Assembly: GCA_041395205.1 (NCBI GenBank)
Contig: JAWLAZ010000002.1
Location: 616,830-680,829 of the forward strand
Direction of reading: 5' to 3'
DNA: 64,000 nucleotides
Source: JAHEFU01 sp041395205
GTDB taxonomy: Bacteria; 4484-113; JAFGCY01
Shown piece by piece: positions 24,778-33,531 of this stretch (position 1 is the first letter of the stretch; the number at the start of each line of letters is the position of its first letter). A program made the position numbers and the translations under genes. The notes beneath the pieces are model-generated. The model was not told where the DNA came from, searched no databases, and worked only from the letters and a program-made list of their open reading frames with translations.

Positions 24778-27700
24778 ATGGTTATGACAGGAAAGATTCT
24801 AGGCAGACTGACGACCCTGCTGGCGGGCGCGGCGCTTTTCGTGCTGGCCTCCTGCGGTGGCAGCGGCGGCGGGCTGGACAGCCTGGACACGTCCGCCAGC
24901 GAAAGCTGGCCCGTGCACGGCTACCAGGACGCGGCGCGCAGCGGCAGCTTCATGGTGGTGGCGGTGGATGACACCGAGCGCAGCATCGTGGAGCCGACCA
25001 GCCGCCTGAGCCTCGAGGTCGAGGCCGGGGATGGCGGGCAGTACGTGCGCGTGTTCGGCAGCGGGCTTGAGCCCAGCAACCACGCCTACCTGCACCTGGC
25101 CTATGATCCCGCCAGCGTGCGTCCCGTGACCGCCGGGGCCGGGCGTGAGATCGCCGGCGACAGCATGTTCGTGAGCGTGACGAGCGAACCCGGGCTGGTG
25201 GCGATGGGCATCGGCACGATCGGCGGCCGCGAGGTGATCGCGGGCGAGGTTGAGCTGGCCGAGGTCTTCTTCGCCGACGGTCCGGCCCTGATGCTCGGGC
25301 GCGGGACTTCCGCCGTGGCCCAGAGCCCGGTCAACACCCTGCGCTGGGACGGCACAGATCCGACCAAGCTGCTCTGGAACTACCGCAACACCGGCGACTA
25401 CGACCAGAACCGCCAGGTCGGCATTTCCGACATCACCCCGATCGGCATCTACCTCGGCAAGAGCAACACCGAGAGCGACTGGTTCAAGGCAGAGCCGAGC
25501 GACGGTGACAACAACGGCGTGATCAACATCTCCGACATCACCCCGATCGGTGTCAACTACAACAACCAGGTCTCCCAGTACCGGATTGACAGCGCGGCTT
25601 CCGAGAGCGGCAGCTTCAGCGGCACCGGCAGCAGCGTTGACTACGAACAGCACATCAAGCCCGCCGGCGGCGGCTTCTACAGCTTCGAATTCAGCCTCAG
25701 CCCGCTCCCCGCGGACGGGATGTGGTTCGCGGTCACCGCACTTGACAACGGCAACCCGGCCTCCGCCCATTCCAACGCCGTGCAGTACGGCGGCAGCGGC
25801 GGCGGCGGCTCCGCCCCGCAGAACCTCAGCGGCATCGTGAACGGTGCCAACTTCGAGCTCAGCTGGCAGGCCCCCGCCACGGGCACGCCTGACGGCTACA
25901 ACGCCTATGTGAGCAGCACCGCCGGAATGAGCGGCGCGCTCAAGCTCAACAGCGCGCTGGTCAGCGGCACGAACTACATCGTGCCGAGCACGATCTCCAC
26001 CGGCGGCACCTGGTACTTCGCCGTGACCGCGATGAGCGGCACGGACGAGAGCAGCTACAGCAACATCTGGACCAACGCCGTGGGCGGTGACACCGACCCG
26101 CCGGCCTGGAGCGGCACCGACATCGGCATCAAGGCCGCGACCCCCGGTGACGCCAGCGTCAACGTGGAGTGGTACACCGCGACGGACACCAGCGTGCCCG
26201 TGACCTACAACGTCTACTACGCCGAGACCGGCACGGGCATCAACTGGAACACCCCGCAGCTGACCGGCCAGAGCGGCACGAGCGCGATGGTCAACGGCCT
26301 GACGAACGGCACGAGCTACGACTTCGGCGTGCGCGCCGTGGACAGCGCCAGCAACGTGACGACGAACGAGAACTTCCTGAGCGCCACACCGACGGCCGGC
26401 GTTGACAACACTCCTCCGGCCTGGTTCCAGGGCGAGGGCATCAAGACGGCCGAACCTGACAACCAGACCGTGGCCGTGACCTGGTACAGCGCGGTGGATG
26501 CCACCAATCCGCCGGTGAGCTACCTGCTGTATTACGTCGAGGACACCGAGGCCTTCGACTGGGACAACCCGCAGGAGGTCTTTGACAGCAGCATCACCAG
26601 CCATACGGTGATCGGCCTGACCAATGACCAGCGCTACAAGTTCGCGGTCAAGGCCCAGGACAGCGCCGTCCCGCCGAACCGCACGGCGAACGAGAACTTC
26701 CTCTACGCCACCCCGCAGATCTTCCCCGGCTCCGGCCAGATCGGTGCAGTGACCGCCAGCGACACAGCCAGCGTGCGGATGCCCGGCGAGGAGGTGCCGC
26801 GCATCTTCAGCGTGGACCGCGGCACGGCCCTGAACTACACGACCTGGACCGGCAGTGCCTGGGTCACGCAAGACCTGAACACGATCCTCTCCAACCCGGA
26901 CCGCAAGTACCACCCGCAGGCCGTGGCCCGTGGCAATGACATCCATGTGGTGTTCGGCACGCCCAATGCGATCTATGAGCTGCATGGCGACAAGGACAGT
27001 GACCCCAGCACCTGGACACTGACGACGATTGCCAGCAGCGGAATCAACTCGATCTTCGGGATCGGCCTGGATTACAGTGCCACGGACGACTACTTCGCGG
27101 TGAACTACGCCACTGACAACGGCGGCGAGAAGCTCTACTACAGTGAGCGTGATGCCGGTGCCAGCTGGACCCTGCCCACGAAGATCGCGGATGGCACGCC
27201 GCAGATCTGGCAGTGCGACATCACGATCAACGAGAATGACGGTTCACAGTGGGCCGTGGGAGCCTTCGGCGAGGCCGACTCCAACTCGGATGACCTTAAG
27301 TTCTACTACTTCACCCGGCCGAACCGCGTCGACGGCTGGACGGGCGGCCCCTCCGGCGAGGGTGGCGACGTGATGGTGGTCGACATCGATCCCAACAGCA
27401 ACGTGCCGATCGTCGTCAATGCAGAGGTGCGCGTGGTTGACACCGGCTTCGGCAATGCCCCGATCAGCGATGCGGTGGTCTACCTCTGGAGCGGCTCGAG
27501 CTGGATCAAGAACGTGCTGGAGCAGGGCGACTTCATCGTGGACCTCGGCAACTTCACGCAGGAGACGATCCTCACCGGGCAGGACCCGCAGGTCGTGTTC
27601 TCCCCGACCGGCAAGGCCGTCGCGCTCTGGAGCAACCTGGACATGGAGGTGGACCTGATTGAGCAGTCCGCCCAGCTCACCGGCTCCTGGCGCTTCAGCC

Positions 27701-27918
27701 AGCGTCCGGACACCAGCTGGTCAAACCCCTCGACGATGATTCCCAACATCTCGTCGTCAAACTCCGTGACGGCCGGTGAGAGCTACCAGCACTGCGTGAC
27801 CTGCGACCTCGGCTTCATTGACCAGGATGACAACTACATCAACCTGTTCAACAAGTACAGCCAACGCAACAACTACGTGGAGGGTACCCTCTACTACCGC
27901 CGCCAGAGCTGGAACTGA
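24778..27918 (+). CDS. Large lipoprotein with cohesin-like, dockerin-like and FN3-like domains
   Basis: A 1046-residue lipoprotein: signal peptide with lipobox VLASC near residue 24. Residues about 75-165 resemble a cohesin-type beta-sandwich (SRLSLEVEAGDGG, LHLAYDPASVRPV, VELAEVFFADG). About 205-265 is a doubled dockerin-like calcium module, DQNRQVGISDITPIGIYLG and DGDNNGVINISDITPIGVNY. Then come three fibronectin-III-like domains (about 345-440, 455-540 and 550-640), the last two ending in ENFL(S/Y)ATP. The C-terminal 400 residues look like a sialidase/BNR-type propeller. Start 24778 or 24784 behind GAGGA. Role: surface scaffold or binding protein, inferred only. Confidence 0.8.
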   Translation: MVMTGKILGRLTTLLAGAALFVLASCGGSGGGLDSLDTSASESWPVHGYQDAARSGSFMVVAVDDTERSIVEPTSRLSLEVEAGDGGQYVRVFGSGLEPSNHAYLHLAYDPASVRPVTAGAGREIAGDSMFVSVTSEPGLVAMGIGTIGGREVIAGEVELAEVFFADGPALMLGRGTSAVAQSPVNTLRWDGTDPTKLLWNYRNTGDYDQNRQVGISDITPIGIYLGKSNTESDWFKAEPSDGDNNGVINISDITPIGVNYNNQVSQYRIDSAASESGSFSGTGSSVDYEQHIKPAGGGFYSFEFSLSPLPADGMWFAVTALDNGNPASAHSNAVQYGGSGGGGSAPQNLSGIVNGANFELSWQAPATGTPDGYNAYVSSTAGMSGALKLNSALVSGTNYIVPSTISTGGTWYFAVTAMSGTDESSYSNIWTNAVGGDTDPPAWSGTDIGIKAATPGDASVNVEWYTATDTSVPVTYNVYYAETGTGINWNTPQLTGQSGTSAMVNGLTNGTSYDFGVRAVDSASNVTTNENFLSATPTAGVDNTPPAWFQGEGIKTAEPDNQTVAVTWYSAVDATNPPVSYLLYYVEDTEAFDWDNPQEVFDSSITSHTVIGLTNDQRYKFAVKAQDSAVPPNRTANENFLYATPQIFPGSGQIGAVTASDTASVRMPGEEVPRIFSVDRGTALNYTTWTGSAWVTQDLNTILSNPDRKYHPQAVARGNDIHVVFGTPNAIYELHGDKDSDPSTWTLTTIASSGINSIFGIGLDYSATDDYFAVNYATDNGGEKLYYSERDAGASWTLPTKIADGTPQIWQCDITINENDGSQWAVGAFGEADSNSDDLKFYYFTRPNRVDGWTGGPSGEGGDVMVVDIDPNSNVPIVVNAEVRVVDTGFGNAPISDAVVYLWSGSSWIKNVLEQGDFIVDLGNFTQETILTGQDPQVVFSPTGKAVALWSNLDMEVDLIEQSAQLTGSWRFSQRPDTSWSNPSTMIPNISSSNSVTAGESYQHCVTCDLGFIDQDDNYINLFNKYSQRNNYVEGTLYYRRQSWN

Positions 27919-27955
27919 ACACGGGCAGCCTGGCTGCACTGACAACGGAATCAAC

Positions 27956-27982
27956 AAAGGCCCCGGGCAACCGGGGCCTTTT
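27956..27982 (+). terminator. Intrinsic terminator
   Basis: AAAGGCCCCGG / CCGGGGCCTTTT with a short GCAA-type loop, 40 bases after the lipoprotein stop. Confidence 0.93.
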
Positions 27983-27984
27983 CA

Positions 27985-28091
27985 GTAGTGAGTGGTCTGT
28001 GGTCAGTGGTCAGTACCCATATTGTCCGACCAGTGATTTCTGACTACTGACTACTGACTACTGACTACTGATTACTGACCACTGACCACTA
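27985..28091. repeat. TGACTAC/TGACCAC heptamer array
   Basis: An inverted stretch (GTGGTCAGTGGTCAG) followed by about eight forward CTGACTA/CTGACCA units. The array runs into the 3' end of lipB. Confidence 0.85.
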
Positions 28092-28772
28092 TTCCCACAG
28101 GTCAGCCTGGTATTCGCCCTCGGGGCTTCTGTAGCCGAAGACCTCACGGAATTCGCGCTCCAGCGCATCGCCGACCTCATCGAGGGTGGGCGTGCGGCCG
28201 CTGATGCTCTCGATGCTGCCGACCTGCTTGCCGGTGATCCCGCAGGGAATGATCAGGTCGTAGAAGCTCAGGTCCGTTGTCACGTTCAGAGCCAGACCGT
28301 GGTAGCTCACCCCGCCGCGCACCGCCACGCCGAGTGCGGCGAGCTTGACCTCGCCGACCCAGACGCCGGTCAGGCCGGGGCTGCGCCCGCTCTCGATCCC
28401 CCATTCATGCAGGGTGCGGATCAGCGTCTCCTCCAGGCCGTGCATCAGCTCGCGCACGCCCATCCCCCGCGCGCGCAGGTTGACAACGGGATAGCCCACG
28501 AGCTGGCCGGGGCCGTGGAAGGTGATGTCCCCGCCGCGCTCGATCTCGCGCCAGTCCACGCCCAGTTCGCTCAGGCCCTCCCTGTCAACGATCAGGTTGG
28601 CACTGTCGCCGCTGCGCCCAAGCGTGATCACGGGATCGTGCTCGACGAGGATCAGGGTGTCGGGGATTTCATCCATGCGCCGGGCGGTGTGCAGTTCGAG
28701 CTGGCGCTCATAGCAGCGCGGCCAGTCCAGGCGCCCGAGGCGCAGCACATCCAGGGGCGGATGGACAGCCAT
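28089..28772 (-). CDS. lipB: Octanoyl-ACP:protein N-octanoyltransferase
   Basis: A 227-residue LipB. It transfers octanoate from acyl carrier protein to the lipoyl domains of 2-oxoacid dehydrogenases and GcvH, the first step of lipoate synthesis; LipA is not in the window. Motifs: EHDPVITLGRSG, ERGGDITFHGPGQLVGYPVV, the Lys region VGEVKLAALGV, HGLALNV, and catalytic Cys in IIPCGITGKQVGS. No ribosome site is found. TAGAAT (28779-28784) ends 7 bases before the ATG, so the mRNA is probably leaderless. Single gene, antisense to its neighbours. Confidence 0.95.
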   Translation of the reverse strand: MAVHPPLDVLRLGRLDWPRCYERQLELHTARRMDEIPDTLILVEHDPVITLGRSGDSANLIVDREGLSELGVDWREIERGGDITFHGPGQLVGYPVVNLRARGMGVRELMHGLEETLIRTLHEWGIESGRSPGLTGVWVGEVKLAALGVAVRGGVSYHGLALNVTTDLSFYDLIIPCGITGKQVGSIESISGRTPTLDEVGDALEREFREVFGYRSPEGEYQADLWE

Positions 28773-28778
28773 ATGGAT

Positions 28779-28784
28779 ATTCTA
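28779..28784 (-). promoter_or_regulatory. lipB -10 box (leaderless)
   Basis: TAGAAT on the minus strand; the -35 at 17 bases is weak. The start codon begins 7 bases after the box. Confidence 0.55.
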
Positions 28785-28918
28785 TTGCAGTATGCCCGAG
28801 ATGATATGGGCATTCACCACGAAGGACTCAAAGTCCGCAATGGGATACATGATCACAAAGTGCTAGCTTTCAGATTGTGGCAGCCGGATGAGACCAGGGC
28901 GAATCAGCAGCGCATCCC

Positions 28919-29088
28919 TTGGTGCAGTTTCACAGCACCTCCGACAGGAGGCCAGGCAGTTTGCCTGGCAATCGCCAAGCTTACAGCTTGGCCTCCAATA
29001 GCGCAGCTACGCAGCGCAACCCATGGTGCAACTTCACAGCACCTTCGGTTTGATAGGCCCGACCGGGCCATGCGGTGGCCTATCAACC
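28919..29088. repeat. Junction-forming hairpin cluster
   Basis: GGAGGCC and GGCCTCC (about 28947-28996) enclose two hairpins, CCAGGCA/TGCCTGG and GCCAAGC/GCTTGGC, so the DNA or RNA can fold into a three-way junction. GGTGC..GCACC elements flank it on both sides. A further stem, GGTTTGATAGGCC/GGCCTATCAACC (29048-29088), overlaps the stop codon of the next gene. Positions 28785-28918 show nothing recognisable. Confidence 0.7.
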
Positions 29089-29958
29089 ACCGCTCATGCA
29101 GCGCCGCTCCGGAACATAGGCCCTCTCCCAGTTGATGCGCTTCACGCCGCCCGTGCCCTCGGCCCCGGGCTTCTCGAGCGCGAGCTTCTCACCGAGGCCC
29201 TTGAAGCTGTAGTTGGCCATCCACTCCCGCGGGCAGGCCACGAGCTCGAAGCGCGGGAAATGCCAGTGGCCATTTTCATTGACCTTGCAGACCGGCATGT
29301 CCTGGTAGCCCTCACCGACATAGGCCAGCCCGAATTCTGAATTGCGGCTGAACTGATGCTGGTCTCCCGGCTTGACCTCCTGCAGGTAGACCCGGCGGTC
29401 CAGATCGGCGAACACGGTCTTCGTATGGTGGCCGTACTGTGCGGCCCTGGTCAGACTTGAAAGGTCATTGGTATCCCGGGCGTCAAAGGCTGCGATCACC
29501 TTGCCGCTCTCAGCCTCCTCCACCTGGAAGAGGTAGCTGCCGCGCTGGCGCTCATTCCACTGCGGGCTGATCGTGAGGAACTGCCCGTCGCCGATGTCAA
29601 GGCGGATCTGATCAGTCTCACCTTCATGCACGGTCAGCTCGCGGGTCTCCTCGAAGAGCTTCATGCCCCAGCGGGCCTGCACCGTGAAGATGTGCTCACG
29701 CTGGCTGTGCTCGGCGGCGTCGCTGTCCACGGCCCAGCCGTGGTAATCCACGGCGATGCTGACTTCGGTATCCGCGGGGATCACGATGTCATCGCGGCTC
29801 AGGCCGACATCACCCACGGCCGTGACTTCCTGCGCGGCATCCGCTGCCGTGCTGCCATCAGCAGTGTCATTGCGGTCGCAACTGCCCGTCACACACAGCA
29901 GGCAGAGCAGGATCAGGCTCGCCAGAGCCTTCAGTTCGTGTCCCAGCAGTCTGTCCAT
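29083..29958 (-). CDS. Lipoprotein of unknown function
   Basis: A 291-residue lipoprotein (LLCLLCVTGSCDRND; lipobox VTGSC). The mature part is mostly beta, with a polar low-complexity stretch (TADGSTAADAAQE) directly after the anchor. No domain is recognised. GGGGA lies upstream of the ATG. It is divergent from the MocR gene and shares with it a 270-bp region containing three GAAACTGGT sites, so it may be a target of that regulator. The hairpin that overlaps its stop codon may stabilise or end the transcript. Confidence 0.72.
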   Translation of the reverse strand: MDRLLGHELKALASLILLCLLCVTGSCDRNDTADGSTAADAAQEVTAVGDVGLSRDDIVIPADTEVSIAVDYHGWAVDSDAAEHSQREHIFTVQARWGMKLFEETRELTVHEGETDQIRLDIGDGQFLTISPQWNERQRGSYLFQVEEAESGKVIAAFDARDTNDLSSLTRAAQYGHHTKTVFADLDRRVYLQEVKPGDQHQFSRNSEFGLAYVGEGYQDMPVCKVNENGHWHFPRFELVACPREWMANYSFKGLGEKLALEKPGAEGTGGVKRINWERAYVPERRCMSGG

Positions 29959-29982
29959 GAGAATCCCCGAAACATGATTATC

Positions 29983-30217
29983 AGAAACTGGTTTAATTGT
30001 GCCCTATCAGCCGGGTAAAGTCAATTTGCGGGATGTTACTCTGCAGGCTCCGGCATTTAGTGAATGAAGGGTACCAGTTTCAACGTCAGGATACCGGATG
30101 CAAATCAGTCTCAGTACGCCAGCCCTTTATCAGTCAGGCTGCGTGAATCAGCGGAAACTGGTACCCTCTATTTTGAGAGGTACCGGTATATCGTGCACAC
30201 CGGTTGCTGGATATAAT
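29983..30217. promoter_or_regulatory. Operator-like repeats between lipoprotein and mocR
   Basis: GAAACTGGT at 29983-29991, its inverted long form GGGTACCAGTTTC at 30069-30081, and GAAACTGGTACCC at 30154-30166. The two long forms are perfect 13-bp inverted arms 72 bases apart. GGTACCGG near 30178 is a half match. TATAAT (30212-30217) is the -10 box of the MocR gene. Confidence 0.7.
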
Positions 30218-30228
30218 CAGGATGAGGG

Positions 30229-31794
30229 ATGTTTCTATCCATAGACAAGGAGCTTAGCCAGCCCGTCTACATGCAGATCCGCGACAAGATCGTGGAGATG
30301 ATCAGAGGTGGGCTGCTTTCGGCCGGCGACAAGCTGCCCGGTACGCGCGAACTCGCCACGCAGCTGGGCGTCTCGCGCAAGACCGTGCTGCAGGCCTATC
30401 TGGAACTGGCCGCCGACTCCTGGGTGGAGAGCAAGCCCGGCAGCTGCACCTACGTGCTGGACCGCGATGCCTTCACCGGGCAGAGCAATGTCGGGCGGCG
30501 CGACTACGTCTCCGAGGGGCGGCGCAGTGAGCTGGAGATCCTCCCGGGCCAGCCGGACCATGAGGTCGCGCAGATGGACTGGAGTGACTACTCCATTCCC
30601 GCAGCCTGGTTCCGGATGCCGGCGCATTACCAGAAGTGGAAGGGCGAGGAGGAATGGATCAGCTTCAGCCGGGCCATCCCGGATGCCAAGCTCTTCCCCT
30701 TCGAGCGCATCAAGAAGGTCTCCGGCCAGATGCTGTGGGACCCGCAGGCCTACTTCTTTGACTACGGCAACCCGCAGGGCTACCTGCCGCTCTGCGAGTA
30801 CATCGAGATGCAGCAGGCCCGCGACGGGCTGAATGTCGCCGACGGCCGCAATGACTTCGTGGTCTGCAGCGGTTTCCAGTCGGCGCTGAACCTGCTGCTG
30901 ACGATCCTGCTGAAACCCGGCGACATGGTCGCCGTGGAGAACCCGACCTTCAACGCCATCATCAACCTGCTCGAGGCGCGCGGCATCCCGCACCGCGGGA
31001 TCCCGATGGAGCATGACGGGATGGACATTGACTACCTCGAGCGCCTCGTGGAGAAGGAGAAGCCGCGCCTGCTGATCACGATCCCCACGATGCACAACCC
31101 GACCGGCGTGACCATGAGCCGGGAGAAGCGCCAGCGCCTGATCCGCATCGCGCAGCAGCACAAGCTGCCGGTGATCGAGGACAACTGGGCGATGCTGCTC
31201 GGGCACGAGGGTGAGCACCAGCCCTCGCTGAAGACGCTCGACAGCGCCGGCAACGTGATCCAGATCGGCAGCTTCTCCAAGGCCTTCCTGCCCGGCAGCC
31301 GCGTGGCCTGGGTGGTGATCCCCAGCGACCTGGCGATGACCTTCATCATTGCCAAGCGCTCGATGGACAGAAGTGACAGCTACTTCCTGCAGACGCTCGT
31401 ACATGAGTTCATCAGGAAGGGCTACATGGACCTGCACTGCCGCAAGGTGGACCGCATCTACCGCGGCAGGCGTGAACTGATGGACGAAGTGATGCGTCAG
31501 CACTTCCCGGCGGAGGTCAGCTGGAAACGCCCGCGCGGCGGCTTCAGCTACTGGGTCTCCCTGCCCGCCGGGTTCAGCAGCAAGGACCTCCTCCGGGAGG
31601 CGGTGCAGGCCGGGATGGACTTCGCACCGGGCAACTATTTCCATGTCGGCCGCGAGGACAACGGATACTTCCGCCTGTCCTTCAGCACGCTCAACCAGTC
31701 GCAGATCCGCCAGGGTGTGCGGCGGCTGGGGGCGGTGATCCGCCGGGTGCTGGCCGACAGGGGCAGAGAGAAATCGAACAGGAGTGCATCATGA
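30229..31794 (+). CDS. MocR-type regulator (GntR HTH + aminotransferase-like)
   Basis: A 521-residue MocR-family protein. N-terminal GntR winged helix at about 1-75 (SQPVYMQIRDKIVEMIRGGL, then ELATQLGVSRKTVLQAYLEL). A fold-type-I PLP domain follows from about 120 (CSGFQSALNLLLTILLKPGD, ENPTFNAIINLL, PTMHNPTGVTMS). The PLP lysine is at about 351 in GSFSKAFLPGSRVAW. Known members (PdxR, GabR, TauR) sense a PLP or amino-compound ligand; the ligand here cannot be told. The start lies about 11 bases behind TATAAT with a minimal leader. The stop overlaps the next gene (ATGA), so a lipoprotein is translated in step with it, which is unusual. Confidence 0.9.
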   Translation: MFLSIDKELSQPVYMQIRDKIVEMIRGGLLSAGDKLPGTRELATQLGVSRKTVLQAYLELAADSWVESKPGSCTYVLDRDAFTGQSNVGRRDYVSEGRRSELEILPGQPDHEVAQMDWSDYSIPAAWFRMPAHYQKWKGEEEWISFSRAIPDAKLFPFERIKKVSGQMLWDPQAYFFDYGNPQGYLPLCEYIEMQQARDGLNVADGRNDFVVCSGFQSALNLLLTILLKPGDMVAVENPTFNAIINLLEARGIPHRGIPMEHDGMDIDYLERLVEKEKPRLLITIPTMHNPTGVTMSREKRQRLIRIAQQHKLPVIEDNWAMLLGHEGEHQPSLKTLDSAGNVIQIGSFSKAFLPGSRVAWVVIPSDLAMTFIIAKRSMDRSDSYFLQTLVHEFIRKGYMDLHCRKVDRIYRGRRELMDEVMRQHFPAEVSWKRPRGGFSYWVSLPAGFSSKDLLREAVQAGMDFAPGNYFHVGREDNGYFRLSFSTLNQSQIRQGVRRLGAVIRRVLADRGREKSNRSAS

Positions 31795-32798
31795 ACTGGG
31801 TGAGATTGATGGGAGTGCTGGCCGTGAGCGCCGGCATCTGGGGGAGCACGGGCTGCGGCAGCAGCAAATCCGACAACGGCGGGCCACAGCCGCAGGTGCT
31901 GGCTCCGCAGGAGCTGAGCGCGGCCGGGCTGGCGCGCCTGCTCGTAAACGCCGACGGATCACAGACCAGCGTGAAGGGCACGGTCTCCGTGCGCGACTTC
32001 ACGGTGCTGGACAACCTCGCGAATGAACCTTCCGAAACCGAGAACAAACCGGGGATCCTCGTGCGCGTGATCGACCCCGGTGACGACATCCTCGTGGCCG
32101 GCAACCCCGATGGCAACGGTAACTTCGAACTGCTGCTGAACGGCGCTGTGCAGCTCGGGCGGCTCGAGGTGGAATTCCGCGTCAGTGAGGACGTGGATGG
32201 CGACGGCAGCGGCGGGGACACGATCCGCCAGACCGTGCCGCTCTACCTGCAGCAGGGCCGCGTGCACAATGTGGATGTGGAGATCAGCCGCGCCACGGCG
32301 CTCAGCATCGACCCGGTGCTGATTCCCGAGAAGGGTGAGGCCGTACTCGCGAGCATTGACAAGCTGGATGCCGGCGGGCACGTCGCCACGGAGCTGGCCC
32401 AGCTGCAGGCCTCGGAGAGCCTGATCTCCGACTTCGACCGCGACGGCTTCATCGAACCCGGCGACGACATCAGCTTCGAGGATGTCAACTTCGACGGCAC
32501 CGGCGACCCGCTGGAGGTTCCGGCCAGCGCCGGCCAGGGCGCGGCGGAGATCCGCACGCTGCTCGGCACGGTGGTCTCCGTCAGTGAGGAGCGCGGACTG
32601 ATCAGCATCCGTGACAACGACGGCCGGATCGTGGATGTCAACGTGAGTTACTTCACCCCCGTGGAACGCTTCGTGGTAAGCAGCCAGGGCGGGGCCTTCT
32701 TCAGCCTGTCAATCACCGAGCTCTCGCAGCTCGACGTGCAGGTGACGGGCTTCCAGTCCGGCGGCGTGTTCACCGCGCTGTCGGTGACGACCTTCTAA
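31791..32798 (+). CDS. Lipoprotein translationally coupled to MocR
   Basis: A 335-residue lipoprotein (signal peptide, lipobox GSTGC near residue 22). The mature part contains calcium-loop-like Asp runs: EDVDGDGSGGD, DFDRDGFIEPGDD and DVNFDGTGDP. Otherwise it is beta-rich, with a C-terminal half like a DUF5666-type beta-barrel (LLGTVVSVSEERGLISIRD, DVQVTGFQSGG); that last match is from memory of the pattern and uncertain. It starts inside the mocR stop codon and is followed by a good terminator, so mocR and this gene are one operon. Confidence 0.72.
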   Translation: MNWVRLMGVLAVSAGIWGSTGCGSSKSDNGGPQPQVLAPQELSAAGLARLLVNADGSQTSVKGTVSVRDFTVLDNLANEPSETENKPGILVRVIDPGDDILVAGNPDGNGNFELLLNGAVQLGRLEVEFRVSEDVDGDGSGGDTIRQTVPLYLQQGRVHNVDVEISRATALSIDPVLIPEKGEAVLASIDKLDAGGHVATELAQLQASESLISDFDRDGFIEPGDDISFEDVNFDGTGDPLEVPASAGQGAAEIRTLLGTVVSVSEERGLISIRDNDGRIVDVNVSYFTPVERFVVSSQGGAFFSLSITELSQLDVQVTGFQSGGVFTALSVTTF

Positions 32799-32815
32799 CT
32801 TCGCTGTTCCTGTCG

Positions 32816-32858
32816 CAAAAGAGGGGCATCGGTGAGCAATCACGGGTGCCCCTTTTGA
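32816..32858 (+). terminator. Intrinsic terminator
   Basis: AAAAGAGGGGCA pairs with TGCCCCTTTT across a loop of about 17 bases, with T-rich sequence after it; 18 bases after the stop. Confidence 0.85.
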
Positions 32859-32859
32859 G

Positions 32860-33050
32860 TTTCTGCCTCGCGCAAGCGCTCGGCAGTCTGACCCTGCGGC
32901 CACGCATTCGCGTGTCCGGGTCGGGTTGAAGTTAAGCTGTTGCCAAGGAAGATGCATCGAGCCGAAAGCACGGGGCTTAGCTCCGGGCTTATCGGCAGAC
33001 CCGCGAATGCTTGCATGAGCGGGCAAGGCAAGCCGACGCTTCGCTTCGGG
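32860..33050. repeat. Diverged copy of the roughly 150-bp repeat family
   Basis: It shares GACCCGCGAATGCTTGCATGAGC and GAAGATGCATCG-like pieces with 9497-9700 and 16361-16690, but is rearranged. No gene. Confidence 0.55.
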
Positions 33051-33088
33051 GCTCCCCTGACAAATATACTTCCTAGATATCCCTGCGT

Positions 33089-33094
33089 TAGAAT
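33089..33094 (+). promoter_or_regulatory. -10 box of the solitary hicB (leaderless)
   Basis: TAGAAT ends 7 bases before the ATG at 33101. No Shine-Dalgarno site and no strong -35. Confidence 0.5.
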
Positions 33095-33100
33095 CTCAAT

Positions 33101-33265
33101 ATGAAATTCACGGTTGAGGTTGAACCCGGTGAGGACGGCTGGATCATCGCTTCCTGCCCATCGCTCCCCGGTTGCCACAGCCAGGGCATGAGCCGCGATG
33201 TAGCGCTTGCCAACATCCGTGAGGCGATTCTTGCCTGGCTGGAAGCTAGCAGCAGGGATATCTGA
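33101..33265 (+). CDS. Short solitary HicB-like antitoxin
   Basis: A 54-residue protein: MKFTVEVEPGEDGWIIASCP, then SLPGCHSQGMSRDVALANIR, ending in a helix. This is the partial RNase-H-like fold of HicB; compare VPELPGCLSQGDSRDEALKN in the HicB on the other strand. HicB antitoxins bind and neutralise HicA mRNA interferases. It has no C-terminal DNA-binding domain and no hicA of its own in the same direction. It ends 34 bases from the convergent hicA, so it might supply spare antitoxin to that pair or be a remnant. It seems leaderless. Confidence 0.8.
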   Translation: MKFTVEVEPGEDGWIIASCPSLPGCHSQGMSRDVALANIREAILAWLEASSRDI

Positions 33266-33299
33266 AGTCTCTTTCCAGAGATGTCACGTTGGGTTCGGG

Positions 33300-33527
33300 T
33301 TACTTCCTCAGTGCTTTCAGAAATTCATCGTCTCCCACCCCGGACATATTGATTATCCGTTTGAGCAGTCCTTTCTTGACTTCCCGGTGACGTGGAACGC
33401 TGATGGTGAATTCCTGGCCAGGCTTGTCCATGACCATGTGGCTGCCAGTCTGGTGCCTGAATTGCCAACCCAGTCGTTCAAGAGCCTTGCGAATCCGGTC
33501 TCCTGACACGATTGGCAACTGAACCAA
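33300..33527 (-). CDS. hicA: HicA family mRNA interferase toxin
   Basis: A 75-residue HicA with the double-stranded-RNA-binding-like fold. It has the sequence order of the family: LPIVSGDRIRKALERLGW, then RHQTGSHMVM with the catalytic His, then ISVPRHREVKKGLLKRII. HicA cleaves mRNA when HicB is lost. I place the start at TTG 33527, 4 bases after the hicB stop, with GGAGG 8 bases upstream inside the hicB end. Longer upstream frames lie inside hicB. Order hicB-hicA is the less usual one. Confidence 0.88.
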   Translation of the reverse strand: MVQLPIVSGDRIRKALERLGWQFRHQTGSHMVMDKPGQEFTISVPRHREVKKGLLKRIINMSGVGDDEFLKALRK

Positions 33528-33531
33528 ACTG

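Noticed and set aside
24799..26985. Long open frame antisense to the large lipoprotein gene (and similar ones antisense to guaB3, the TPR gene, dnaK and the PKD genes)
   Set aside because: High GC keeps antisense frames open. The products are Ala/Arg/Val/His-rich with no motifs, while the sense frames carry clear domains.
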